33,468 bases of DNA, taken from positions 1-33,468 of the forward strand of contig NZ_LNWY01000035.1 of the NCBI RefSeq assembly GCF_001681715.1, written 5' to 3'. Shown in pieces: positions 15,679 through 23,620 of this stretch. Source of the stretch: Tritonibacter mobilis (GTDB taxonomy: Bacteria > Pseudomonadota > Alphaproteobacteria > Rhodobacterales > Rhodobacteraceae). Every line of letters begins with the position of its first letter. Positions within the stretch are counted from its first letter, which is position 1. The position numbers and the translations under genes were made by a program. Under the pieces are notes generated by a model that was not told the DNA's origin, did not search any database, and saw nothing but the letters and a program-made list of their open reading frames with translations.

Positions 15679-15740
15679 AGTCTTCTCCCGCCCGCCTAAA
15701 AGGGCAAAGCTCGCGTTGATTCTATATTCTTTCGATATTA

Positions 15741-15750
15741 AATACATACT
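15741..15750. promoter_or_regulatory. AATA-CA-TACT near-palindrome upstream of the BapA-prefix gene
   Basis: AATACATACT lies 63 bp upstream of the TTG at 15678, one base from perfect symmetry. Its reverse complement, AGTATGTATT, is identical to the 10-mer at 453-462 in front of the paralogous gene, in the opposite orientation. The sharing supports co-regulation of the two paralogues. Confidence 0.35.
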
Positions 15751-15946
15751 TTAGAATCTAACCGCAATAATTTTCCAAACTTCGATCGACCCGCGCCTCA
15801 AGTTGACACCTGACAGCAGGAGTCAGGTTTCATCGCCAACACTGCCAAGCGATGTGATTGAAACCAACCGCGCAGAACACAGGCGTTGTTGCGGAACTAT
15901 CACCTTGAGGGATTCACTTGGGAATCCATGCGGTTAGACGGGCTGC

Positions 15947-16240
15947 ATGATCAAACCACCTCCTACCCGCTATCGCACGACGAACTAGTCCAGCTATAAC
16001 GAAGCACCTCGAAAGCGGGGGCGCTCCTAGTCCGGGTCGACAAGGAGATTACCTGGCTCGCGCCGCGTGCCGGGCGGCCCGGACGGTGGCGAGCCTGCTG
16101 AAGTTAGCGGGGTGGGACTGGCCCGTGCCGGACTTCTCGACGCTGTGCCGCAGGCAAAAGACCCTGGCCGTGCAGGTTCCCTATCGCCGCGCAGATGACC
16201 CGCTCAACCTTCTCGAGGACAGCAACAGGGCGATGTAGTT
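15947..16240 (+). pseudogene. IS5-family transposase remnant
   Basis: The ATG at 15947 opens MIKPPPTRYRTTN, followed by a TAG (15986-15988) where intact relatives have Trp, then SSYNEAPRKRG. After a frame change the text continues LLVRVDKEITWLAPRAGRPG. A deletion of roughly 40 codons follows, and the reading resumes as VASLLKLAGWDWPVPDFSTLCRRQKTL and PYRRADDPLNLL. These blocks are in the order found in Rhodobacterales IS5-family transposases. The catalytic C-terminal half is missing. GGCGTTGTTGCGGAA at 15882-15896 could be the remaining left terminal repeat. The copy is dead. Confidence 0.85.
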
Positions 16241-16334
16241 CAGCCAGCAGAAGGGCTCCGCTCACAGGTGACAGCCTCTCGCAATTCAGGCAGGCAGAAC
16301 ATCCTTGATGCTTCTGCCCAATGTATGCTCCATT

Positions 16335-16366
16335 CAGACCAATTTACAGACCAATCTATTGATTGG
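16335..16366. promoter_or_regulatory. Operator-like repeats upstream of the TauE/SafE permease
   Basis: CAGACCAAT occurs twice, 12 bp apart (16335 and 16347). The second copy runs into a perfect inverted repeat CCAATC-TATT-GATTGG (16351-16366). The block ends 112 bp before the ATG at 16479. The arrangement suggests regulator binding, but no regulator gene lies next to it. Confidence 0.4.
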
Positions 16367-16478
16367 CAGAACCAGCGTTGTCACAAGAGATTCGTCGACC
16401 GACAAGCAGTCTAGACACCCCAGATCACCGCCCGCGGCGGACGTGCATTTCTAGCATCGAAAGTTCAATCCTCCCATC

Positions 16479-17234
16479 ATGACATACTTTGACATTCTTC
16501 TGCTCACCGTCGCAGGTTTTGGCGCTGGTCTGCTCAATGCAGTGGCCGGGGGCGGAACCTTTTTGAGTCTGCCTGCACTGATATATGTGGGCGTACCACC
16601 GGTCAGCGCGAATGCCACCGCAACGCTGGCGGCACTGCCGGGCTATGCCAGCAGCGCATGGGGATTTCGCCATGACATAAAACGGGAGGGCGCGCTGTCG
16701 ACCTGGGCCATTGCCGGAGTCAGCGTGGTGGGCTCTGCCGTGGGGGCGATCCTGCTCATCATCACGCCGGGAGAAACGTTTTTGTGGGTTGTCCCGTGGT
16801 TGTTGTTGTTTGCGACGTTCATGTTTGCCTGTGGTCCACATCTTTTGCGCGCAGTGCGAGATCGTGGGGTCAATAGCGCCGGTGCCGCTGTTTCGGTCGC
16901 CGCGATGCTTGCGGTGTCGACATATGGTGGCTATTTCAACGGTGGACTCGGGATCATGCTGCTGGCCACATTCGGATTGATTGGCTACGCCAACCTGCAT
17001 GGCATGAACGGTCTCAAGAGCTTGGTCTCAGCTGTCGTTTCATTGGTCTCTTCGATCACATTTATCACTGCGGATCTGATCGCATGGCAACCTGCGATCG
17101 TGATGGCCTGCAGCATAACTGTCGGGGGCTATCTCGGTGCAAATCTGAGCCGTCGCATCGTCAGAACCGATCTTTTGCGCCACTTTGTGACGGTCATTGG
17201 ACTGGCCATGGCGGCGGTTTTCTTTCTGCACTGA
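16479..17234 (+). CDS. TauE/SafE-family membrane permease (sulfite or organosulfonate exporter-like)
   Basis: The 251-residue, very hydrophobic protein has about eight membrane helices and the duplicated TauE/SafE signature: GFGAGLLNAVAGGGTFLSLPAL near the N-terminus and GGYFNGGLGIMLLATFGLIG in the second half. SANATATLAALPGYASSAWGF is also typical. It sits in the inner membrane. Family members are linked to export of sulfite, sulfoacetate or related anions, but the substrate here cannot be read from sequence. It stands alone between transposon remnants with no sulfonate-metabolism genes nearby, so it may be a passenger of mobile DNA. No clear ribosome site precedes the ATG. Confidence 0.9.
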   Translation: MTYFDILLLTVAGFGAGLLNAVAGGGTFLSLPALIYVGVPPVSANATATLAALPGYASSAWGFRHDIKREGALSTWAIAGVSVVGSAVGAILLIITPGETFLWVVPWLLLFATFMFACGPHLLRAVRDRGVNSAGAAVSVAAMLAVSTYGGYFNGGLGIMLLATFGLIGYANLHGMNGLKSLVSAVVSLVSSITFITADLIAWQPAIVMACSITVGGYLGANLSRRIVRTDLLRHFVTVIGLAMAAVFFLH

Positions 17235-17370
17235 ACAGAAAGTCAGAGAACTGTCTATAGGGTCAGGACGCATTGAGTTCCGCCACAGCGCGTGATTCAC
17301 GGCTTCGAAACCGGAGTGATAACATATCTGATCTCTTCTGGCTGACCGAGGCGAAGATCCCCTATCTGTC

Positions 17371-17589
17371 GGAAGCGTCGGGGATTCCTATGACAATGCC
17401 CTAGCAGAAACGATCTATAGCCTCTTCAATGCTGAGGTCATCCACAGACGCGGGGCAATGGCACTATCATTGGCGCACGACCGGATCGTCTCGGGGTGCG
17501 ACCGTTGCGCTCTGTCGAAGCCGGAGGCATTATCTATTTCGATCACGCAATCAAGCGACTTGTCGAGACCGAAGAAGCTCTGGAAATGA
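17371..17589 (+). pseudogene. IS3-family transposase (OrfB) C-terminal remnant
   Basis: GSVGDSYDNALAETIYSLFN followed by AEVIHRRG is the conserved DDE-domain region of IS3-family transposases, including the catalytic Glu in ALAET. Beyond about 17456 the reading no longer matches the family (expected GPWRSFEAVE), and it ends in a TGA at 17587-17589. A frameshifted piece just upstream, LTEAKIPYLSE, corresponds to the preceding RLAEAGI segment. Only this fragment survives. Confidence 0.8.
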
Positions 17590-17593
17590 TCGC

Positions 17594-17613
17594 TGGGCGC
17601 TGTTGCACAAATT
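17594..17613. repeat. Possible IS terminal inverted repeat
   Basis: TGGGCGCTGTTGCACAAATT resembles the left ends of several proteobacterial IS elements (GGCxxTGTTGCA-type). It directly follows the IS3-type remnant and may mark a second element's border. No matching partner end was found by eye. Confidence 0.35.
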
Positions 17614-18365
17614 GGGGTCTGAGCGCGGTTCCCCTTTCCCCGGACGGACCTATCCTACGGCCACAGTGACGGGTATGATGCGCTTGTGTAAAGGACATTG
17701 CATAGGCTGAGGTATTTTCAACCGGCTCCGGGAGCCGATTGGATTGAGGGCGATAGTTTGGCCTAAATAGCGCTCTTAAAATAAATCTAAACATCTGAGG
17801 ATGAATACGGAGCGCAACTGTGTATGGCAAATAAATTTGCAGCGAACCACACGCAATATTCCGTTGAGCCAGAAACCACCGACCTGCTTTCAAGATCTAA
17901 CTGGAACAGCCTTCGTTTAACCGATTAGTGGTCCGTTGTCTTTTGGCGACACCCTCAATCCGCCTCGCTTGCTTCCGTAGTGCTTCCAGCGCGTCGGGGG
18001 CAACGCAAGCGGCCCCGCCGAGGCGAGGTATAATTTGTTGTTTTGGAATGATATATTTGGTTGTGGGAGCACACAACCGCCGCAACCTACCGACCCTTTC
18101 GGCTGCGGTTTAACTTGGGTGCAAGCACGAAATGAGCCGCAACCCTACCGGGCGTCGGGTCTGGACAGACACCGCCTTTCGCTCGGCCGAGATCACGATG
18201 GCAAACATAGTCTACAACATGGACCGATTGCGCTGGCTTCCCAGTCAAAGTGCGCCCGCTTGACGCCAAACCCGGGCTGAAGACCCACCGAACGAACTCA
18301 AAGTGCCGCGCAAGCGGTGCATCAAAGCCTTCAACCGGACAACCGCAGGCTGAACGGCGGGTTAT

Positions 18366-18491
18366 CGGAGGTGTCCAAATCGTCACATCACCGCGCTCTC
18401 GCAAAGCTTCATTGTATTCCGACCAGTTCGTGACCCGATACTTTGCCTTCTCAAACTTCTCTCGCCGTGAGGCGTTGTGCTTAAACGGCAT
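18366..18491 (-). pseudogene. IS5-family transposase N-terminal fragment
   Basis: MPFKHNASRREKFEKAKYRV followed by TNWSEYNEALRERGDVTIW is a typical N-terminus of an IS5-group transposase, different from the remnant at 15947. After about residue 40 the frame stays open to 18087, but the sequence no longer resembles a transposase, so the element is cut at about 18370. The open tail is chance reading of other DNA. Confidence 0.75.
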
Positions 18492-18732
18492 CCAGAATTC
18501 CTGCCGCTACATCTACACTCCGACTACGAAGTCCTATGCTTTCGTGCAACATGGTCCTTTCCGTTGGCTCTGGTTCAATAACGCTCTTTCCACATGGGAG
18601 GCCCATCTGCTTGGTCAGTTGCTGCTAGAGATAACTCTCAGCCTGAACAATAGCTTCGTGCGGTTTTGTTGTTACCCCCCAACGGGATCGCTATGCCAAG
18701 GCGGGATAGCAACAATCCTTTAAGGAACGCGA

Positions 18733-19491
18733 TTACATCGTCAGGCGTTCGCCACCTTTGAAGCCAATATTCGATATGACTCGGCGCAGAAGACGACTTG
18801 CGACCCAATTGCCCATGCTTGCCGAATAAAAGAAGAGCCCGAATGCAGTCACAATCAAGCCCGCGACACTGTCGCCAGCACCACTAAAAGCCAAACCGCC
18901 GAGCAGTGGTGCTCCGCCTAGTATCCACAGACCAAACTTCTCTATCCACAGGCTTTCTGCACCCAAGTCCGTTCCCGCGAGCGATGGCCCTGCTGTCTTC
19001 AGGTAGAGGGTGCCTCCTGTTGTCCTCTCGATACAGGAACCGACAAGCTCTTGGGCACGTACGCTCGATATGCGTCGGGCAAGGAACATTGCTCGAAGCT
19101 CCACTGCAATGACCACAAGCACGGTTGCACCGACGCACCAATAGAAACCGTCACTACCATAGGCGAGCGCCCAGCCAAGAAATGTGAAGCTGAGATACAT
19201 CGTTCGCAAACCATTAAGACCAAACCTGTTTCTCAATACATCTGGAGAGACGCGGCCCGCAGTAAGCTGCCATCTGGCGCGCAGAATAAAGATAACTTGA
19301 ACCAAAATGAAGGCGACAGAGATCAGGGCAGAAATGTCTCTCGGTCCAAAGCTAACAGCTAGGATAATAAATGACCACAATGCAGGCCCGCAAAGTACAA
19401 CGATGATGGCAAGAACGAAGCCTCGGAGCGTTTCGTCTCTATAAGGGTGTGTTTCGAATGGCGTCCAAAAGAGAACAGCGTGGTCATTCAT
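18733..19491 (-). CDS. Polytopic membrane protein, putative immunity protein
   Basis: The 252-residue product starts at the ATG at 19491 (MNDHAVLFWTPFETHP), which overlaps the stop of the upstream gene by 4 bp (ATGA). It has about six hydrophobic helices: FVLAIIVVLCGPALWSFIIL, ALISVAFILVQVIFIL, MYLSFTFLGWALAYG, FYWCVGATVLVVIAVEL, LWILGGAPLLGGLAF and VAGLIVTAFGLFFYSA. There is no recognised domain, and the end is basic (RLLRRVISNIGFKGGERLTM). Tight coupling to a protein with a hydrophobic, pore-like C-terminus and a DUF4123 chaperone gene makes an inner-membrane immunity role the best guess. No direct family evidence supports this; it could also be an unrelated membrane protein. Confidence 0.75.
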   Translation of the reverse strand: MNDHAVLFWTPFETHPYRDETLRGFVLAIIVVLCGPALWSFIILAVSFGPRDISALISVAFILVQVIFILRARWQLTAGRVSPDVLRNRFGLNGLRTMYLSFTFLGWALAYGSDGFYWCVGATVLVVIAVELRAMFLARRISSVRAQELVGSCIERTTGGTLYLKTAGPSLAGTDLGAESLWIEKFGLWILGGAPLLGGLAFSGAGDSVAGLIVTAFGLFFYSASMGNWVASRLLRRVISNIGFKGGERLTM

Positions 19492-20807
19492 GGCGCAATC
19501 ATTGCTCCTTCGTAAATCTCCGCATCCGTCAATCCGGACTTGTACCAATCCGTATTCCTAAAGAAATTTTGCGCCGCCGTCTTGACGCCAGTAGTTGCCA
19601 CGAGACGGTTAAGGCTGAAGCCCACCGCGACAATAGCGCCAATAGCAATTCCAGCCACAATGATCGGGGACGCAGCTACGCCGAAAATAGCAACTGTCGC
19701 TATACCGGCTGCGGCCAAAGCCGTACCTATGATTGTAGATAGGACTGCATTTGCTACTGTGAACCCGATCGAGACGAACAAATCCGACAAGAACCGCTCT
19801 CCGTCGGAGCTCAGATATTCAGCAATGTCAAAACTAACAGCGAAGACCAGACCAACAACACCAGTTTTGGTGGCCATGCCTCTGAGGTTTGAACCGATGC
19901 TTTCGCTCACGGAGCGTACTGCGATGTTCATCGACGAAACCTGCATACGGCCAAGACCTTTTGATCCGTATTGCAAATGACGGCGATACCAGAGCATTCC
20001 ATTATCCCACTGACCGCTCTCAAATATCAGTACTTTCGCACCATTATAGAGCGTTTCCACGCGCACGGTACGACCGATCATCTCACGTAAAAAACGCCGG
20101 TTATTTCCTGCGCTCAACATATCGCCGGTCTGAAACGCTGCATCGCCTGCTGAGCGCGTCAAGTCCCCCGCGAGATCGCTTGTCATGTAATGGATGGCTG
20201 ATACAAACCACTCCGCTTCGGCATCGCTCATTGTGTCGATATCGTAGGCACCCGGCGGCGGCGGTGGCCCCATACGTTCATCAATTTCATGAACAAGCAC
20301 GATCGGGTCAGAAGGTGGCAGCGGCAGAACTTCGCCGTCCGACGACATGGGACTACCGGCATTTCGCCAGGCCGTTTCTGACATCACATCAAGTGCGTTC
20401 ATCTCGTCGCCGGCACGGATCGAGCCATATTGCCCCTGCATGCGTGCAGAGGATACTTGTCCGATGGGTACCATAGGGCGTATCGCGGGTTCCGGTTCCC
20501 TCTTGATGATAATATGCGCACCAACGCTTTGCGCCCTAGCGGGTGTCCCGAGCGCACGGATATCAGGCACCAGAGGATATGTTCGACCGTTAATCTGCAA
20601 GCTGAGATCATTACGTGTATTTTCACGTGTATTCTGCAGTGTGAAACCGTTGTTCTCAGGCAGTGCTGGCGTGCATACACCATTCACTTGGCCAATGATT
20701 GGGATCGGACAGCTAGCGCCAGGTGCGACAGAAAGGCGAAACAAATTGCCCTCTTGGCATGGCACGCAGATAGCTCCAGCTTCGGAGGAACTCGACAGTT
20801 CGCTCAT
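19488..20807 (-). CDS. Putative type VI secretion effector with colicin-like hydrophobic C-terminus
   Basis: The 439-residue protein starts at the ATG at 20807 (MSELSSSSEAGAICVPC), with AGGAGA 6 bases upstream; this ATG overlaps the stop of the DUF4123 gene by 4 bp. The N-terminal part (1-160) has Cys-rich GAICVPCQEG and strand-like segments without a clear PAAR motif. About 160-310 is a soluble domain with a Pro stretch (MGPPPPPGAYD). Residues 315-405 form three to four Gly/Ala hydrophobic helices (VGLVFAVSFDIAEYL, FVSIGFTVANAVLSTIIGTA, AGIATVAIFGVAASPIIVAG, IAIGAIVAVGFSL) like membrane-inserting toxins. The end is TDWYKSGLTDAEIYEGA. The neighbours suggest a pore-forming effector loaded by its chaperone. 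No VgrG or other T6SS gene lies in the window. Confidence 0.7.
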   Translation of the reverse strand: MSELSSSSEAGAICVPCQEGNLFRLSVAPGASCPIPIIGQVNGVCTPALPENNGFTLQNTRENTRNDLSLQINGRTYPLVPDIRALGTPARAQSVGAHIIIKREPEPAIRPMVPIGQVSSARMQGQYGSIRAGDEMNALDVMSETAWRNAGSPMSSDGEVLPLPPSDPIVLVHEIDERMGPPPPPGAYDIDTMSDAEAEWFVSAIHYMTSDLAGDLTRSAGDAAFQTGDMLSAGNNRRFLREMIGRTVRVETLYNGAKVLIFESGQWDNGMLWYRRHLQYGSKGLGRMQVSSMNIAVRSVSESIGSNLRGMATKTGVVGLVFAVSFDIAEYLSSDGERFLSDLFVSIGFTVANAVLSTIIGTALAAAGIATVAIFGVAASPIIVAGIAIGAIVAVGFSLNRLVATTGVKTAAQNFFRNTDWYKSGLTDAEIYEGAMIAP

Positions 20808-21964
20808 AAAGGTCTCCTGAAAGATGAGTTCGCGCGCGCCAAGGATAATATCTTGCACGCCTTATCGAGTTGGTGCTGTTGGGTGGCAAGCAACTGTTTC
20901 ACTTCGGAGGTGGTTAGAAAATCCGAACCGGCCAACAGCGCAGCTAATGCAAAATCTCCAATCGCCTTCTCAATAGTGAAACCGTGTCGTATAGCCCTCT
21001 CAGTCAAGTCTGCCGCTTTTGAAGCTGTACAGATTTCTAGGTCACCAGTTTCTCGCTGAAGATAATCGGCAAGTCGTATGTGAAACCGGCGATGCTGATA
21101 CTGTGCCAGAATATCTCGACTTTCACGGGTCATCTGAAAAGGCGGCTTAGCCGCAACTGTAGCGCTACCACGAACTAGATTCCAGTGGCTTCCGTCTGAC
21201 ATCACATAACACAGCGGGTGTCCGTCTCGCGTAGCTGACCAGTACGGAGCAAGCGTGGGACTATCTGCTATCGTAGTCAGATAATGGTGGAGGCAGCGCA
21301 TTTCCCAAAAACGAAAATACATCCATGTACCGTTCTCGTCTTGAACTCGAATATACCTGCGCAAATGTCGCCAAAGGGAGTCAAAACTGGCTGTCGTACG
21401 CAGGTAGATGCCCGGTACATTGTCCCACAGGCCACCAGCGCGCTGAGATCGAGTGAACAGTCTTCGAGTTAAGTCGCTCGCCTCATCCAACTGAACTAAA
21501 TATGGGGCGACGTCGCGCAGGTCGGTTTCGGCTGCCCCTTTGAATAGACATCGATACGTCAGATCTTCGGAGTCAAGAAAATCGGCAAGTCCAAACACCT
21601 TTGCCGCATCAAGAACGGCGAAACTTCCCTCAGGCTTAGTCCTGTCTTGCTGTCCAAACAGTGCCTCGCGAAGACCGTCAGGGACTGTTTTTCTCGGCCA
21701 TATTCCGAATTGTTCGTCAAGCGGCACGACGTCAAGCAGCGGCTCTACCGTTATGAGCGCATGATATACAGAATCAGCGTTCGGAACGTCTTGTGCCTGA
21801 GAAGAAGGTCTGGCTATCCCGAGCCAAAAATCATCTGCATCTTCTGATATATGTTTACTCAATAGGTATTTTCCAAATGGCTTAATGTTGAGGTGACATT
21901 GACGGATTTTATGATTGTTTTCAATTGCGGTGTTTCTGGCGCGGCAGTGCTGGAGCTCATGCAT
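20804..21964 (-). CDS. DUF4123-domain protein, T6SS effector chaperone (Tap/Tec-like)
   Basis: The 386-residue protein carries a DUF4123 domain at about residues 110-265. Diagnostic blocks are FAVLDAAKVFGLADFL, YRCLFKGAAETDLRDVAPYL and RRYIRVQDENGTWMYFRFWE, the last being the family's RxFlRVxdedGxwxfFRfYDPRVL pattern. The C-terminal 90 residues are helical with AIGDFALAALLAGSDFLTT. Such proteins bind a cognate effector and load it onto VgrG. It is the first gene of a three-gene operon, joined to the effector by an ATGA overlap. The first about 40 residues (MHELQHCRARN onwards) look unusual, so the true start could be internal. Confidence 0.85.
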   Translation of the reverse strand: MHELQHCRARNTAIENNHKIRQCHLNIKPFGKYLLSKHISEDADDFWLGIARPSSQAQDVPNADSVYHALITVEPLLDVVPLDEQFGIWPRKTVPDGLREALFGQQDRTKPEGSFAVLDAAKVFGLADFLDSEDLTYRCLFKGAAETDLRDVAPYLVQLDEASDLTRRLFTRSQRAGGLWDNVPGIYLRTTASFDSLWRHLRRYIRVQDENGTWMYFRFWEMRCLHHYLTTIADSPTLAPYWSATRDGHPLCYVMSDGSHWNLVRGSATVAAKPPFQMTRESRDILAQYQHRRFHIRLADYLQRETGDLEICTASKAADLTERAIRHGFTIEKAIGDFALAALLAGSDFLTTSEVKQLLATQQHQLDKACKILSLARANSSFRRPL

Positions 21965-22004
21965 CCGCTCTCAAGAAGATTATCGCGTTTTGGCCCGTTT
22001 CGTC

Positions 22005-22290
22005 TGTCAATCTCGGATCAAAAAAGGGCCATTTACCGGAGTAAAATGGGGCCACCGGGGTTGAATGATGCTGCGCCTTGGTGTGTGTGCTCTCCAAATA
22101 GCTAACGCGTGCCAAGGCGCACTGGCCGCAGGCCAGTTCTGATCAGTTTTTTGTTTTGGATTTGCGGCTTTCGCGCAGACGGGAGCTTTCGCCGTTCGTC
22201 TCGAGAATGTGGACATGGTGGGTAGGCGCGCATGCATCGCGACTGATCCCATCACCAGAGCTAGGGAAGCGGCACGTTAACCTTTCTGAA
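22005..22290 (-). mobile_element. IS21-family remnant (IstB C-terminus and terminal region)
   Basis: On the minus strand THHVHILETNGESSRLRESR ending KSKTKN (stop at 22143-22145) matches the C-terminal tail of IstB helper ATPases. Downstream of it (22140-22010) comes sequence typical of an IS21 end, including AAAAGGGCCATTTACCGGAG and the GGGGCCACCGGGG stretch. The rest of IstB and all of IstA are missing. The remnant lies just upstream of the DUF4123 operon, so it flanks that cassette on one side while the IS debris at 17.2-18.5 kb flanks the other. Confidence 0.65.
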
Positions 22291-22334
22291 GCCTGAGTTG
22301 TGTCTCTCTGGTCACTGGTGGATACCATCAGATG

Positions 22335-23303
22335 TTAAAAATCGGACCTTAGCCGGTTAACCCTACGCGCTTGCGTGTCGAGCCATTTGCGAGGCGGCAT
22401 GCCCATCTTCCTGCGGAATGCGTAGGTGAAACTGCTGACACTTGCATAGCCAAGTTGGCTCGCTACTCGTTTTATTGGGGCACCGCCAAGTATCGCGTCG
22501 CATGCGGCGTGCAGTCGGATCTGTTCGGCGCTCTGCGCCAAGGTACAGCCGAACACTTCACGGTAGGACAACGCCAAACGGTTGGCTGTTAGACCCAGCC
22601 GAGATGCCAGCTCTCCCAATCCGGGCGGTGTCATTGCCTCGAGTTCCAGCATTGCATGGGCTTCTCGTGCAGCCTGAACCTCATGCGGCGCAATTGCGGG
22701 AGGGGTGTCGGTGGATAGAGTCTCCAGTTGATAACAGAGGATTTGCAGGGCGGCGGCTTCGATCAACTGAGTGCGAAGTGGCAGACGGCTGTGCAATGCC
22801 TGCTCGAGCGAAATTCTGAGGTGGCTGGGGAGTGGGGCCTGTGTGACAAGGGACGGTCCCCCCATCCCGTCCAAAATCCTCTGAACTGCCTTGGGGACTT
22901 TGCCCGCAAACCAGTTCTCAACCATTTTCAATGGTGCATTTACACCAAAGATGTCGACCTCACGCCGATGCAACCGAAAAAGAGCTCCCGTATCACGCGG
23001 GCGGATCAGCCCCACCGTGTCACTTTCGTAGAGCGCTCCGCAGGTCAACTCAGCGGCGAAGCTGCCGCCCAAAGGGACTTGGGTAAATACAAAATCTGTA
23101 GGCCGTTTGTTTGTGACTTCGACCGTATCCGGGCCGTTGGAGCGAAACCGCGTCTTAGTCCAGCCAATGCCGGTATCCGGAGCCGCTTTTGCTCGCTGAA
23201 ACTCAATGTCCACCGCGTCGGTTTTTACCGTCACTGTCTCTACGCCCGATAAACAGATTTTAACCGGTTGAGAAGCGTCAGAAGAAGATGAATCAAGAGA
23301 CAT
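22335..23303 (-). CDS. AraC-family transcriptional regulator
   Basis: The C-terminal 100 residues form the double helix-turn-helix of AraC/XylS regulators: LGELASRLGLTANRLALSYREVFGCTL, then APIKRVASQLGYASVSSFTYAFRRKMGMPP, the family signature. The N-terminal 220 residues are a ligand or AraC-binding-like domain without a clear cupin pattern (VPLGGSFAAELTCGALYES). I start at the ATG at 23303 (MSLDSSSSDASQPVK); a GTG at 23381 would add 26 residues that look like non-coding AT-rich sequence, and neither has a good ribosome site. The gene is divergent from the autotransporter, its most likely target. Confidence 0.9.
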   Translation of the reverse strand: MSLDSSSSDASQPVKICLSGVETVTVKTDAVDIEFQRAKAAPDTGIGWTKTRFRSNGPDTVEVTNKRPTDFVFTQVPLGGSFAAELTCGALYESDTVGLIRPRDTGALFRLHRREVDIFGVNAPLKMVENWFAGKVPKAVQRILDGMGGPSLVTQAPLPSHLRISLEQALHSRLPLRTQLIEAAALQILCYQLETLSTDTPPAIAPHEVQAAREAHAMLELEAMTPPGLGELASRLGLTANRLALSYREVFGCTLAQSAEQIRLHAACDAILGGAPIKRVASQLGYASVSSFTYAFRRKMGMPPRKWLDTQARRVNRLRSDF

Positions 23304-23620
23304 TTGGCGATAAAGGGTAATAGAAACAAAGGATAAGAATAGGCTAAGCGAACCACGCACCTCGTGCAAGAGCCGGGACACCTTTCATGAGTACAGGCTG
23401 AAATTCGACAAAAAAAGCCGCTATCTCGACAAACACGCTCCCTACGCGACCCACCAAAACTGGATATGATTTGCCTAAAGCCGCGCATGTCTAACACGGG
23501 CGGCCCAAAAGACAGATAATAACCGGTTCCCTCCTGATGGCGCTCTCACCGGCAGCGGCATGTTTTGGCATGCTTGCGCAGCGGCAGCGCAGGGCAAAGT
23601 GGCCGGGCGGGAGGTTGGGA

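Larger units (their letters stand above)
17235..18732. other. Gene-poor region of transposon debris
   Basis: About 1.5 kb hold no intact gene. The recognisable parts are an IS3-type remnant (17371-17589), an IS-end-like sequence (17594-17613) and an IS5-type N-terminal fragment (18366-18491). A short plus-strand stretch near 18195-18250, reading MANIVYNMDRLRWLPSQSA, resembles a transposase C-terminus. The minus-strand stretch around 17900-18010, reading DALEALRKQARRIEGVAKRQRTT, looks coding-like but is not recognised. Nothing supported was seen in 17640-17890 or 18500-18730. Confidence 0.6.

Noticed and set aside
16425-17000. 191-codon minus-strand frame over the TauE/SafE gene
   Set aside because: It is the reverse of a well-supported membrane protein gene and has a composition typical of a shadow.
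17543-18085. Minus-strand frames of 116 and 62 codons
   Set aside because: Neither has a family match or ribosome site; they lie in transposon debris. A short coding-like stretch is noted in the region entry.
18250-18723. 157-codon plus-strand frame
   Set aside because: It runs antisense to a recognised transposase fragment and has no recognisable domain or ribosome site.
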